DNA of 64,000 nt, taken from assembly GCF_964019385.1 (NCBI RefSeq), contig NC_088643.1, forward strand, positions 9,975,909 through 10,039,908. The letters are read 5' to 3'. Positions 34,101 to 43,181 of this stretch are shown piece after piece. This stretch comes from Sycon ciliatum (Eukaryota > Porifera > Calcarea > Leucosolenida > Sycettidae). The notes beneath the pieces were generated by a model. That model was not told where the DNA came from. It saw only the letters and a program-made list of their open reading frames with translations, and did not search any database. Position 1 is the stretch's first letter. Every line of letters begins with the position of its first letter. The translations under genes were made by a program, and so were the position numbers.

Positions 34101-35014
34101 ATCGATTCGACTCGACTGCTGCCAGTTACCTGCGGTGGTCGCATTGCGCCAGGTGACGCTGCTTGAACTACAGTGCTAGTAGTGGGTTCGTGCCTTCCTC
34201 GACCGTCGGCGCAGGAACGATCGACGGCTGCCGAACGAACGGGTGACGCTAATATGCTGCTGTCATCGCTAGTGGGAGTCGAAGCAGAGGTGGGGGACTT
34301 TCTTCTGGACGTTACTGCTGGTTTTGGTGGTGGAGGCTTTGGTCCAGCAGCATCCCCGATTACTCCTGTGTCGTGCTGTTTCGATACAACCCTGCCGCTA
34401 GAGGGCTTTGATGGAACAGCAGTTCTGGCAGGATTTACTCGCAGGCTAGCCGCTCCGGGTTTACGAGCCGTCGGCGGCTTTGCTGGCGGAGGCTTCGAAG
34501 AGTCCATTGAGGTGGTTGTCGATTGGCTGCTGGACTCACCGTTGGTTCTGGCTCGTGTCAGCACAGTTGGAGGTGATGAACTACTTGTACTTGTAGGTGG
34601 TGTCCTGGCAGGAACAGAAGAGCCAGCACTGCTGCGCAGTGTCGCTGGTGAGCTGGCCGCTGTCTCTTTTGTCTCGTCGCATTCTACTTCGCTGCCGCCC
34701 TGAGCAGGCTTCCGCAGTGCGGAGGGTGATGACTTGGACAGATCCGTTGATGAACGCGTGCTGGATACAGAACTGTTGCTGCGCTCTAGGCCAATGGAAG
34801 CAGCGCTGATGCTACTGCCGGAGGAGTAACGATTTGAGTGACGATTGGGCAGCGTCGCTGACGTTCGCTTCACCTCCCAACTTTCCGATCTGGACATGGT
34901 GCCTCGACCTTCGCGCTGGGTCGTCCCAAAGTTCGAATGGGAGCTCTTCGCCTGGAAGCAGTTGGCACATGTATTTTTTCTCCATTTGCTCTCCTTGTAC
35001 TCGCATCCGTCCAT
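24963..35014 (-). CDS. PEAK1: PEAK/PRAG1-family pseudokinase scaffold (three exons, 1594 aa)
   Basis: Exons 35014-31235, 30351-29954 and 25569-24963 join in phase to give 1594 residues. The N-terminus has W11, C16, C19, F20 and H26, matching the short Cys motif at the start of vertebrate PEAK1/PRAG1. A long Ser/Pro-rich disordered region follows. The C-terminus is a pseudokinase with family landmarks: PPHFNVI, the LQHLAVNGIVHRN loop, PPEI, DAYSLGML, TLWGP, WLDMQRS and LEDYLQCLF. The last two belong to the split helical dimerisation (SHED) region. Known PEAK proteins are catalytically dead scaffolds linking Src-family kinases, Grb2/Shc and Crk to cytoskeletal signalling. Which of PEAK1, PRAG1 or PEAK3 this matches cannot be decided; it may predate their split, so the symbol is a family label. 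Confidence 0.9.
25703..26253. mobile_element. Palindromic Penelope-like/retrozyme-type structure around a hammerhead
   Basis: Inverted arms of about 145 bp (25703-25845 and about 26072-26215) flank a centre with the hammerhead. A direct repeat containing TATCAACCATAAGTACAGCT occurs at about 25850-25902 and 26203-26253. Such mixed direct and inverted partial copies are typical of Penelope-like insertions; no coding part remains. Confidence 0.6.
25939..25982 (+). ncRNA. Hammerhead ribozyme (type I), plus strand
   Basis: Core CTGATGA (25945-25951), stem II GTCC/GGAC with loop AGCGG (25952-25964), GAAA (25965-25968), very short stem III ACG/CGT with a TA loop, cleavage triplet GTC ending at 25976, and stem I GATTGC (25939-25944) paired with GCAATT (25977-25982, one G-U). 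Every core base is intact. The tiny stem III is the form known from Penelope-like elements, which cleave best as dimers. It lies antisense in a PEAK intron, so cutting would not affect the PEAK pre-mRNA. Confidence 0.85.
26463..26710 (+). mobile_element. LTR-like repeat, TATGTTAGGTACC family, copy 2
   Basis: Shares TACCTCCTCCCGTAC and GGCCTGGGTAGCT with the solo LTR at 2082-2386; the first few bases are altered (TATGTACC). It lies about 1 kb left of another copy at 27465, so the two could be the LTRs of a small element. Confidence 0.55.
26711..26891. mobile_element. Mariner-like MITE (CCGTATTTCCCCGAT termini)
   Basis: Termini CCGTATTTCCCCGATTATAA / GATCGGGGAAATACGG-type with internal repeats of the TAAGTCGCA motif. 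TA on the left; the right TA has mutated to CA. Length 181 bp. Confidence 0.75.
27465..27755 (+). mobile_element. LTR-like repeat, TATGTTAGGTACC family, copy 3 (with preceding purine tract)
   Basis: Starts TATGTTAGGTACCTCC directly after CAGGGGAGG, a polypurine-tract arrangement marking a 3' LTR. It is interrupted by the (TC)n tract. The internal region to the left (26892-27464) shows no retroelement protein. Confidence 0.55.
27607..27684. repeat. (TC)n microsatellite
   Basis: About 78 bp of pure CT repeat within the LTR-like copy 3. Confidence 0.98.
28006..28177. mobile_element. Mariner-like MITE, CAGTGGAGATTGG termini
   Basis: Termini CAGTGGAGATTGGATATAAC and CCGATCTCCATTG with TA on both sides (28004-28005 and 28178-28179). 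Length 172 bp, no ORF. Confidence 0.8.
28332..28513. mobile_element. Mariner-like MITE, CAGTGAAACC termini
   Basis: Left CAGTGAAACCTTGTTAGGAA, right AAAGAGGTTTGACTA with TA flanks; several internal GATAAG(A/C) repeats. A Tc1/mariner-type signature. Confidence 0.65.
28604..28850. mobile_element. MITE with CAGTACTGTAAGACC termini, copy 1
   Basis: Left CAGTACTGTAAGACCGGATA, right end GGTCTTACAGTACTG, about 240 bp. Its right terminus is shared with the left terminus of the adjoining copy 2. Confidence 0.75.
28836..29915. mobile_element. MITE with CAGTACTGTAAGACC termini, copy 2, interrupted
   Basis: Left CAGTACTGTAAGACCAGTAA and a diverged right end ATATCTGGTCCTACCGTACT. The middle is split by the TTAA foldback element at 28883-29737. 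Without it the MITE would be about 220 bp, like copy 1. Confidence 0.65.
28883..29737. mobile_element. TTAA-flanked foldback element, copy 3 (nested)
   Basis: Member of the AGGGGAAG family with TTAA on both sides and termini AGGGGAAGTTAAGCC / GGCTTAACTTCCCCT. It has diverged more from the other copies (for example GTTCGAGTCTTC in place of GTTGTAGTCTTC) and lies inside the MITE at 28836-29915. Confidence 0.85.
29954..30351 (-). CDS. PEAK1: PEAK-like exon 2: pseudokinase core to catalytic loop
   Basis: Acceptor TTTCCGCAG, donor GTAAGT, phase 0 in and phase 2 out. Encodes SIPPHFNVIRTQAKFTETVP, typical of PEAK proteins, and the degenerate catalytic loop IVHRNVVAPS (residues about 1374-1383), where the HRD aspartate is Asn and the downstream metal-binding Asn is missing. 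The beta-3 lysine position at the exon 1/2 join reads Gln (MTAQ). Confidence 0.9.
30440..30621. mobile_element. Mariner-like MITE, CAGTAAAACCTGTG termini
   Basis: Left CAGTAAAACCTGTGAAGGCA, right CGCCTTAGACAGGTTTCACT, TA flanked. It sits about 90 bp upstream of PEAK-like exon 2 within intron 1. A half-copy with CGCCTTGACAGGTTTTACT occurs near 55765-55785. Confidence 0.75.
31060..31110. repeat. (CA)n microsatellite
   Basis: Imperfect CA repeat in PEAK-like intron 1. Confidence 0.9.
31235..35014 (-). CDS. PEAK1: PEAK-like exon 1: Cys motif, disordered scaffold, pseudokinase N-lobe start
   Basis: 1260 codons ending CAG with donor GTGAGA. Besides the N-terminal Cys motif it holds many proline-rich SH3-type sites (PPPAKPP, PPPPKP, IPPPPPPG, LPPKPSRP), an alanine tract near residue 475, and tyrosine motifs ESIYSVP (Tyr688) and SDYNVP that resemble SH2-binding sites of PEAK proteins. 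The last 85 residues (ELSLMRSDYHGLTRSVHR through SIHVLFKSRDGK) align with the N1 helix and first kinase strands. A CAG repeat lies in the presumed 5' UTR (about 35018-35038). Open frames on the other strand are shadows. Confidence 0.9.
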
Positions 35015-35038
35015 TGAGCTGCTGCTGCTGCTGCTGCT

Positions 35039-37318
35039 TGCGCTGCTGTTTGCTTACTACCTAGCCTGTGCCCACAGCAAAAGCGTCAGTAAACAAACTG
35101 GATAAAGTCACAACAGGTCGTGGCGGCGGGCGTGCAGTGTCGCGCAGTGTCGTGCTGCAGTGCTGGCAGTGCTGCGCCTACGCTCGTTTGATACCTCAAG
35201 ACACCTTCTCATCCGGACAGGCAGAGCGTGTACGAAGCCGATTGGAAGGGGCAAACTGCTCGGTTCCAGCAGAACCCGTTCACAGACTTCATCGGCGTGT
35301 CGAGCACGCAGAGTGAGTACGAGATACTGCGTTCGAGCGCGCACAGCAGCTAGCAAATGGCAGGAAAGATTTCTTGGTTTATCTGTGCATCTGCATGTAA
35401 GCTCCCCGCAAACTGAACGCCGCGGCTTGTGCTACAACATAACTCTGCGATTAGCTAACACCACCCTCACTAGGATGCGTTCTAGAGCGTGCAGGACAGC
35501 TGCGCGGGCCTGTAGCCTTGAGTGGCTGGCTGATTTAGGGTCTCAAAGCAAGACGCTCCGACTATAATCACCGCGTCAGCAAAGACAACGCGGGCAAGAA
35601 ATCACATCGAATGAAGCCCCGACAGTCATGCCTTGCTTCCTGCACTGGTGGTACGGTGCCAGGCTAGCTCTAGCTCTGTGAAGATTCTCGAGTCCGGACG
35701 AAATACTGACTCAGTGACGGACGGCTGCCGGCCTGCAGAAACAGCGCTGAGCCCTGGCCTAGCACTAGTAGCAGGGTTCTACTTGTCCGCTAGGGTGCAA
35801 CTGTTACCGTAAGAATCAACACATCCACTGCACTGGGTGTTTGGTAGGTCGAAAAAATCCGTCTTTGACAGGTCGCCGATTGTAGATCTGCGGATAGTGC
35901 AGTGATAGGTGAGGTTGTTGAAGTCAAAATGAAGATTCGCAAAACACGATCAGCTGTTCGACTGCGGGTGTGCGTGTGCGTATGCTACTAGCCTGCCTAC
36001 AACAGTACAAGTACAGTAGTCATTAGATCTAGACTACGGGCATATAACAGTCTTTAGGAGTCTTTGAAGTGCAGGATTGACGCTGGCGTCTTTGGCGACG
36101 AGCGATCGGTGTCCGCGAAATGCCTGCATTTGAGCTTCCGACGTTCCGTACCCGTACTAGACTGCTATGCCTCACAACCTGGGCACAAGCCGCGTCGATC
36201 AAGCGCATATGCAAAAAAAAGGCTGCCTGTCAACATGGCTATATGGTCAACGCACGACCAGAGTGCATGCATGGTCAACTCGATCGCAGACATTGTTGTT
36301 CGTGTCACGCGAGTCTTCTTGATTGCTGCATGGTACGGGGACGTCCCGTTTACTTCGCAAATGGAGGTGCGGTCGAAAATAGAAAGAGAAGTGGAGTTCT
36401 CATTCATGGTTGTGGCTTCACAGTGATTCACTGAGTGATGTGACTACTTGTAGGTGGTTCGTGTCATGAAAGGAGCATTGAGCATTGTTCTGATCGCCAG
36501 AGCTACACAGTGTACACGTGTGAGTCGTGTACCAACCAACTTTGTGTGTCAGCTACGTAGATCTACACAGTCGAGTCATGATCGTAGTTTTCACCGCAGC
36601 TCGCCGCTCTGCTGCGTCAAACCGAGTCTGAGTGCAGTTATGGATAACCACGATAACACAATGCACACAGAAAAAATAGGATTGATTTGTGTTGGAAGAA
36701 TGATTGAGCTTGTTATGTAACATGTAGCCGTTTTAACGGTTATTGTATTCAGAAAGTCTGCAAGCTGCCCACCCGGTCATGGTCAGTCATCAACAGATCA
36801 TAGCTGAGCGCCACCGACCCGTTTCTGATTTGCATCAAGATACTGATTCAGCGAACGATTGTGCATTGGCAACCGGCAGTGGCTGACTCCACTGAACGGA
36901 CATCGACCGTCCCTCCACTAAACGCCTGCCGTTCCTTCCCGCGGCGCTAATGCCGCTGAGAAATGAAGTAAAACTGACCAACGAGCAATTAGCGGTAAGA
37001 ACCAGGCCTCGTAGTCGTTACACATGTAATACAGAAGTACAGGACTGAGCTAATTTAGTAATTAAATTAGACGGTAAAGCATGGTGAAGTTTCTAGTTTT
37101 AGTCATTGCTTCGAATACAGTGAAACTAACTATTATAATTTAATAGTAATCATGTGACTTCAGTATCGTACATCCAATGCAATGGCCATACAAATCTGTA
37201 CTACTATTACTACTACTACTACTAGTACGAGAACATAGAGAAATCCGCAGATTGAGTACTACATGTAGTAGTAATAATTTTATAAATTGTAGCCTATGTA
37301 CTGTACTATGCGGACCTG
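35039..37318. other. Upstream region of the PEAK-like gene
   Basis: CpG-rich near 35.0-35.7 kb, consistent with a promoter; otherwise no ORF with a family signature and no clear repeats. Confidence 0.35.
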
Positions 37319-37418
37319 ACAAGTGAGTCAGTGCAGGGGAGAGGGGATAAGTCTCTCAAACAAACGGGCGTGTAAAGCCCCTCTCCCCTGCACTCACTTG
37401 TGAGGTCTGCATTCAACT
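37319..37418. mobile_element. Short inverted-repeat element (GTGCAGGGGAGAGGGG arms)
   Basis: Arms of about 30 bp: TGAGTCAGTGCAGGGGAGAG and its near-complement ending CACTTGTGAGGTCTGCATTC. Half of it, with the same right flank, recurs at about 54253-54292. Confidence 0.7.
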
Positions 37419-37440
37419 CAGAGGATATACCGGTACTGTC

Positions 37441-37635
37441 CAGGGGCGTCGGAAGGTAATTTAGTGTGGTACGGTCAGCCATCTGAAGTACAATTTACTC
37501 GTGGGGAGGGGTGGCTGAGCCTAAAAATTGGAAAATTAGAGCCCAAATCAGTGCATTTTATTGATTCACAGGGTACTTGGGTCGAATAGTGGTACGGTCA
37601 ATACCGTAGTGACCGTACCGTGTGCGACGCCCCTG
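37441..37635. mobile_element. hAT-like MITE, family CAGGGGCGTC, copy 3
   Basis: Best-preserved termini of the family: CAGGGGCGTCGGAAG on the left and CGACGCCCCTG on the right. Lies in reverse orientation relative to copies 1 and 2. Confidence 0.75.
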
Positions 37636-38489
37636 CTGCACATGTATGGGCGAAGTGGTGGCCCGCCGATGCGAACGTCTTTGCTTGGTGTGTTCCAAAA
37701 CACTTCAGGGAATCCGGGTGACTTTTACTTTCCTTTTTGATTTTACTGTACTATCCAAGGGCATGGTCAAATGACTGGTATCAAGTGTGAATGTAGATAA
37801 GGGGCATCAAAATAGTAACTTCATGTAGTCTATGCATGGCCATGGTGTGTTTTAAGTTAACGTTATCAATAACAAGAGCTCTTTCAAGTTTCTGACTTTT
37901 CACTGTACTAGAAATGCCCCCCCCCCCCTTGTGGACTGCCGTAGATGTACACTGTTCACTGCCATGCCATGATGCAGCCTTTTAAAATTGTTGTGAAGTG
38001 GTGTCATTAGTTGTGAGTCCAATGCACATGTCTGTGCATTTGTAGTGCACATTTCCTGTCGCCGGTCTGCCAACCACTACATGTATAGTATAGTAACTAC
38101 TATTAGTACTAAGTCTCACTTGGCCTGAAAGCACTACATGTATGGTATAGTGACTACTAAGTCTCACTTGGCCTGAAAGCACTACATGATTGTCCAGCAG
38201 CAGTACAATCTGTATTCACTCAAGTGAGACGGTGGCTGGGAGCAGAAGTAAACAAAGTTATGTTGACTTGCCACTGCCAGTGGTTGAGTTTGACTGTAAT
38301 GAAACGTCATGTACATGTACATGCGCATGACTGTATTGATGCTGGTGCCCTGGCCTTGGAGGATGTGCTGGACTTAACTGTAATTATGTGTGGGTAGATC
38401 TCATCCATGAATCATAAAATAAAATAGTAACTGGGTCATAAATACTAGTAGTGGCTTGGTGAGAAACATGAAACATGGTTGTGATGGAC
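37636..38489. other. Intergenic with short duplications
   Basis: Includes a C tract at 37917-37928 and a local direct duplication around 38090-38185 (CTCACTTGGCCTGAAAGCAC repeated). No gene. Confidence 0.4.
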
Positions 38490-38553
38490 AGTGCGGAGGT
38501 AGACTGCACAGTGCGGAGGTAGACTGCACAGTGCGGAGGTAGACTGCACAGTG
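38490..38553. repeat. 20-bp tandem repeat
   Basis: Three to four copies of GTGCGGAGGTAGACTGCACA. Confidence 0.95.
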
Positions 38554-38762
38554 TACTGGTGAATAACTCCTCCGTAGGTGATGTGCCGGCAGAATCTGGC
38601 TCTTTTTTTCTGGCATGTTCCAACTGCCATGCATGTTTGGCACATGGATAAAGAGGAGGAGCAGAACTCCGAGGAATTGCCTAACATAAGTGCTGTATGA
38701 CTCTGGCTCTGTCAATTTCAATGCTTTTCTAGCCGTATCTGCCACTTTTCTTGACCAAGGCT

Positions 38763-38778
38763 GGGGGGGGGGGGGGGG
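38763..38778. repeat. Poly-G tract
   Basis: Run of about 16 G bases. Confidence 0.95.
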
Positions 38779-38950
38779 TAGTGTCTTCGTTATGGGTGGT
38801 ACTAAAAACACCAATGTCTAATGATTGAGCACAACCACATCATGTACATTGCACATTGTGCATGTCACTGTGCATGTCACTAGACTCACTATGCATGACA
38901 TCACACACATGTACAGGCATGTACATGTACATGATTGTCAATGACATCAC

Positions 38951-39030
38951 ATACATGTACAGTCATGTACATGTATTCCCAGATGAACTAAGGTTCATCT
39001 GGGAATACATGTACATGACTGTACATGTAT
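38951..39030. repeat. Perfect 38-bp inverted repeat with 4-base loop
   Basis: Arms 38951-38988 and 38993-39030 are exact reverse complements around TAAG. Arms contain ACATGTACAGTCATGTACAT and ATTCCCAGATGAAC; the outer half is copied again to the left (near 38900-38935) and the inner half to the right (39028-39042). Confidence 0.92.
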
Positions 39031-39647
39031 TCCCAGATGAACCTTTAGTGTCTTAGACTAACTAACAATACTTCAGAATCAGAACTTACTTACTTTAGAA
39101 TGTTCAGTTGGGAGAGTTGGCAGAACAATGCACCAGCCTGTTGATCAATCGTGCATGATAGGAAGTAACTGCCAACAGACGAGTTCCTGCCTGTTTACAT
39201 GCCAGGCATTGTATGTGACAGGAACTGGGTGTACAGTCAGCGGTCAAGCTGAAGGTGGGAGAGCCTAGTAGTAGTACACATGGCAACACGTGTAGTACAT
39301 TCACACCGTTCAGTGGCGAACAGATGTCCACCACCAGGCAGGCTGCGCACAAACTACAAAACAGCAGAGACTGAACCTTTAATACCGTTCACACTCACTC
39401 AGACGAAGACAGTTTGGGGAATGTCATCACACAGGAAAACAACACATCACTTTACAACACATTGTACAGGTGTATGCAGCTGAGAGAACCTGTATTTAGC
39501 GAGCACTGCAGTAAGGTCACTGGTGTCCTTGGTGAGAGGCAGCTCCTCTCAGGTACCCAACAGCCGAGCATGTTTACCATGGGATTTAAAGCCCTATTCT
39601 CAAGATCTTGCAACACTATACTACAGTCACTTGACCCCGGATATCCA

Positions 39648-39671
39648 TGTGTGTGTGTGTGTGTGTGTGTC

Positions 39672-39744
<73 letters not shown>
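39648..39744. repeat. (TG)n microsatellite
   Basis: About 95 bp of TG with a few CT and TT interruptions. Confidence 0.97.
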
Positions 39745-39746
<2 letters not shown>

Positions 39747-39754
39747 CTTAGGCT

Positions 39755-39880
39755 TTTAGTGCTTACCCCCACTGTTAGGCGCTACGTGCTTGAAGTACAT
39801 GTATGCCGCTGGGTTATTCCGGGTACTGGCGGTCGTTGTGAGTTACTTTGGGAAGGGAAACGAATAAAATGGTTCAGCTT
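39755..39880 (+). mobile_element. SINE tail fragment
   Basis: Shares CCCCCACTGTTAGGCGCT and CGGTCGTTGTGAGTTA with the SINE at 822-1105; no tRNA-like head here. It directly follows a (TG)n tract. Confidence 0.55.
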
Positions 39881-40431
39881 TTTAAAGTACAGATTTTATG
39901 ACCCTTCACCATAATTATACTCATTTGAACCTGGGGAGAGAGACCACCTGTCTGTCAGTGAGTATACGTGTACAATGATTAGCAAAGTCTAACCCTGGTC
40001 TAGGCATGCTGGTAGGTGAATGAAACACTCTCACTAGCTACCCCTCCCTGCTACATTGTATCACTATGCTTGGGGTGATGACGGCTGATTTCATCACTCC
40101 CATCCCATAGTACTGCACTGTACAGCTTGGGAGAGATAATAGAGAGATAATTGCATTACTCGGCATAAGCAGCTGCTACCAGTACCCACTGGCCTAACAC
40201 ATTTAGATGTCTGAGATGTATGGAGTTGTATCGTTAGGCCAGTTAGGGATTGATGGCCCAGTTGATTTTCCTGTTACAGGATGTACAACGTCACGTAGCG
40301 CTTGATGGTTACACGATCCTGTTATGGTCTTCTATGCTAGATCATGAGTCTTTCCAGCACAAGGTGCCCGGCCTTTTGATAATTTTGATTATCAGAAGGC
40401 CTGCCATTGTAGAAATCGTGTGTGATGTCAC

Positions 40432-40469
40432 CAGGGAGTCGTAAAATACCGGTATTTTACAACTCCCTG
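40432..40469. mobile_element. 38-bp palindromic hAT-like micro-element, copy 1
   Basis: CAGGGAGTCGTAAAATACC joined to its near-perfect reverse complement (one mismatch), flanked on both sides by the 8-bp direct repeat GATGTCAC (40424-40431 and 40470-40477). An 8-bp duplication with CAGGG termini is the hAT pattern. Confidence 0.8.
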
Positions 40470-40527
40470 GATGTCACTGATTCTGATCATGTGATTAATT
40501 TTGTGATGCTTGTAGTCATGTACCCAC

Positions 40528-40565
40528 CAGGGAGTCGTAAAATACCGGTATTTTACGACTCCCTG
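40528..40565. mobile_element. 38-bp palindromic hAT-like micro-element, copy 2
   Basis: Perfect palindrome with the same CAGGGAGTCGTAAAATACC half. Left flank GTACCCAC (40520-40527) recurs just after the right side as GTAC then GTACCCAC, a duplication with a 4-base offset. Confidence 0.75.
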
Positions 40566-40907
40566 GTACGTACCCACGTTGTGTCACTTACTAGTATACT
40601 ACGTACTGTACTAAAAAAAAGTTACTTCAAGTATTAATTTAGAATGTGTGAAAATACCCAGTGCGTGACACTGCAATCCACCAATCCAAGCTCTGCAAAC
40701 ACGCCAGATGATGACATGCTTGAGATAAGCAGAAAGATGTGCCCAATGGGCCATGGCTCACTGCCTGACATAATCCTATGTGCGTGAGCACAAGTGCCAT
40801 TGGCAATACAAGTGAGGAATAATGACTGAGTCATGTACATGTAGAAGTACAATCCTGAAAATCACTGGTGTGTGTGTGTGTGTGTGTGTGTTGTGTGGTG
40901 TGTTTAA

Positions 40908-40931
40908 GGGGGGGGGGGGGGGGGGGGGGGA
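40908..40931. repeat. Poly-G tract
   Basis: Run of more than 20 G bases next to a short (TG)n. Confidence 0.95.
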
Positions 40932-41134
40932 CAGAGTTTTGGTGCATGCATGGTCTACCGGGCACAATCAAAATTCAGTTTATCACCAGAACTGATCAAG
41001 TAACGTTAGCCATGCATGCAGTAGCGTGCATGAGCTGCCATGGTTCAGTGCCCTAGTATTGTATAGTGTAGTGGTGGGTAGACCTGGAGCGAAATAATTA
41101 TGGTCTCAGTGACCGCCTATGGACTAGGAGGAGG

Positions 41135-43181
41135 CTACATGTATGGTAGATCCACGGCCCTACACAGCGGGTGATCTTTCACACCAGGGTGCCCGCTGCA
41201 CCAATACATCAGAAGTAATAGTTTGTTAATCAGCATGTAGTGGCCTCCCGGATCCCTGATTAGATCCAGCAGAATCCAGGTCACATGATCACTGAGCCCA
41301 GTGTATGCAATGTAGAGATGCAGTGGGTGACTACTACTGCAAATGTGCCCAATCTTTTTTTCCCTGCTGCCCCGCCTCACTGATGACAGTGCAGTGGAGC
41401 ACTGTCTGTGCTATCTTCATGATCCTGGGTACTGCTGCTGCAGTCAGGCGCCGTATGTCAATGTCACAGCCACAGTCATGCATACATGAGCAGCAGAGCA
41501 AGGGATTATTATCACTATCAGCATCACCACTCAAACTCAGATAATTGCATCAGAGCTACACACTGAGTGTGTACATGTACCAGTATCAGCTACAAAACAT
41601 GATCAAGAAGGTAAACTGACTGGTTGCAAGCAGGCCAGCTACATGACTGTGCATAACACTGTAGGTCCCAATAACACAATACATGTAACAGTACTCCGTT
41701 AATACCTGTATTGCCTTCAACTACATGTACATGACTATTACTTTAAAGTGTGTGTTCCTAGCTGGCATAGTGTTGCACATCAAGTATCACTATCTATCAC
41801 ATGAACGGTACTTAGAGAGGGGGGGGGGTAAGAGTGCTTACTGGTATGAAGACCTCACTGAAAAGTAAAAATAATCATGGGTACGCACTTACTTAGCACA
41901 TGCACTGGCACAACCATGGTGGCTGAGTTTACCCTCAGCCCTGCTGGGTCCTGGCCCCATGATCATTGCCAGGTCTGAGGGCAGTAACGTTACTGCAGTA
42001 TTGTACTCTCACTGTGACCAGGGACAGGGGAAATAAATAAATCAAATAATTGGTTTTAGTAGGTGCTTGGCAGTCCTGTAATGGTCACGCATTTACATAC
42101 TCACGGTCTCAATTGCTGACAAGTGCCTTTGTGCCACTCCCAGCATGGAGCAGGTGACAAAAGACCTGTTTTAGGGAGCCAGCCTTGCCAGCACAGCAAT
42201 ATTCACCATTCGTTGACTTGCCCCAGCCTCTAAGTTTTCCTGTGGATCCTGGTGAAGTGGGTCTTTCTTACACCATCAACTATGTGACAAGTACACCCAC
42301 CACATGCACAGACACATGCAGCTGCTCCAGTAACCAGACCCACTACTGCAGGCAGAAGCAACACTGGCTGAGCAGATCATCTATTTCCTGTGACAGCATG
42401 ATGAAGACTGTCACACACGTACACCAGAATAATTAATTGACAATGCCAAAAGCACTTCAAGTAGATGGTGTCCTCCATGATCCAAGGCAAGAGATTAGTC
42501 ACAGCTCTGGCACAGCTGAGCAGAGATTCACCAGCACAGTGACTAATCCTATTGTGTGCCGGCATGACTGGAGCACAATGCTGTGGGTTAAGTGCTGACA
42601 TTTATTATTGTTCCGTCACCACCCAGTCAGTGGTGTAATGCCTATCCAAGTGCTAGGGATGGTGCCAAATCTGCTTCAGTGACAGTAGCTACATGCACAA
42701 TTGCACATTGAAATCGACTTCCAAGTATATGTATGTAAACCAGGGAGTCGCAATAATTATACTGATATTTTACGTCTCCCTGATGGTTACCTAGAAACTA
42801 CACATCAGCCTGGGACCAGGTGTAATACTTTATTGTGTGTCTTTGCACAAAGCTCACCCCCCCCCCCCCCCCCCCTCCACACACACTTCCTCAAGTTCAT
42901 GAGAAAGGCAAGGACCGTGAAAATTAATGATAGAGAGTGGTGCATGTAGGGGCCACACAGAGTCAATAAGAATTGAATACGTATGAGCACTTCACCTTGC
43001 CTTAGAAGAGCCCAGCTTAGCCTCCAGCTCCAAGGACACCCAGCATAAACTGCGCATGAAGAGGCCAGACATGCTGCAGTGCTCGGCGAGGCTGATTACC
43101 GGGATGCACCAGGACTGCACCAACAGTCTGCATTGCTGCACCTGAACTGGAGTGGAATTCTCTGGAAAAGCAGACTCAATG
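41135..43181 (-). CDS. Possible unknown gene, two 3' exons
   Basis: Two stretches look like spliced coding sequence. Exon A, about 43181-43002, follows TCTGCTTTTCCAG and ends before GTGAAG, encoding QCRLLVQSWCIPVISLAEHC and a leucine-rich continuation to LELEAKLGSSKA. Exon B, about 41341-41135, follows ATTTGCAG and encodes HPLHLYIAYTGLSDHVTWIL, then LDLIRDPGGHYMLINKLLLL, then a short tail and TAG. Phases agree (2 into 2). The pattern suggests an alpha-helical protein, but no family is recognised and no first exon was found. It could equally be chance open frames. Confidence 0.3.
41382..42740. other. Intergenic or intronic, no supported gene
   Basis: Contains a poly-G tract at about 41819-41828. 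A Cys-rich 83-residue frame at 42185-42436 lacks a recognisable domain and is not called. Confidence 0.35.
42742..42783. mobile_element. CAGGGAGTCGT mini-palindrome, diverged copy
   Basis: CAGGGAGTCGCAATAATT ... ATTTTACGTCTCCCTG, an imperfect member of the 38-bp palindrome family. Confidence 0.55.
42859..42875. repeat. Poly-C tract
   Basis: Run of about 17 C bases. Confidence 0.95.

Noticed and set aside
34173-34703. 176-residue plus-strand frame opposite PEAK-like exon 1
   Set aside because: Shadow of the Ser/Ala/Thr-rich coding exon on the other strand; no splice or domain support.
42185-42436. Cys-rich 83-residue frame, possible small secreted peptide
   Set aside because: No signal peptide and no conserved cysteine spacing that I recognise; left out for lack of support.
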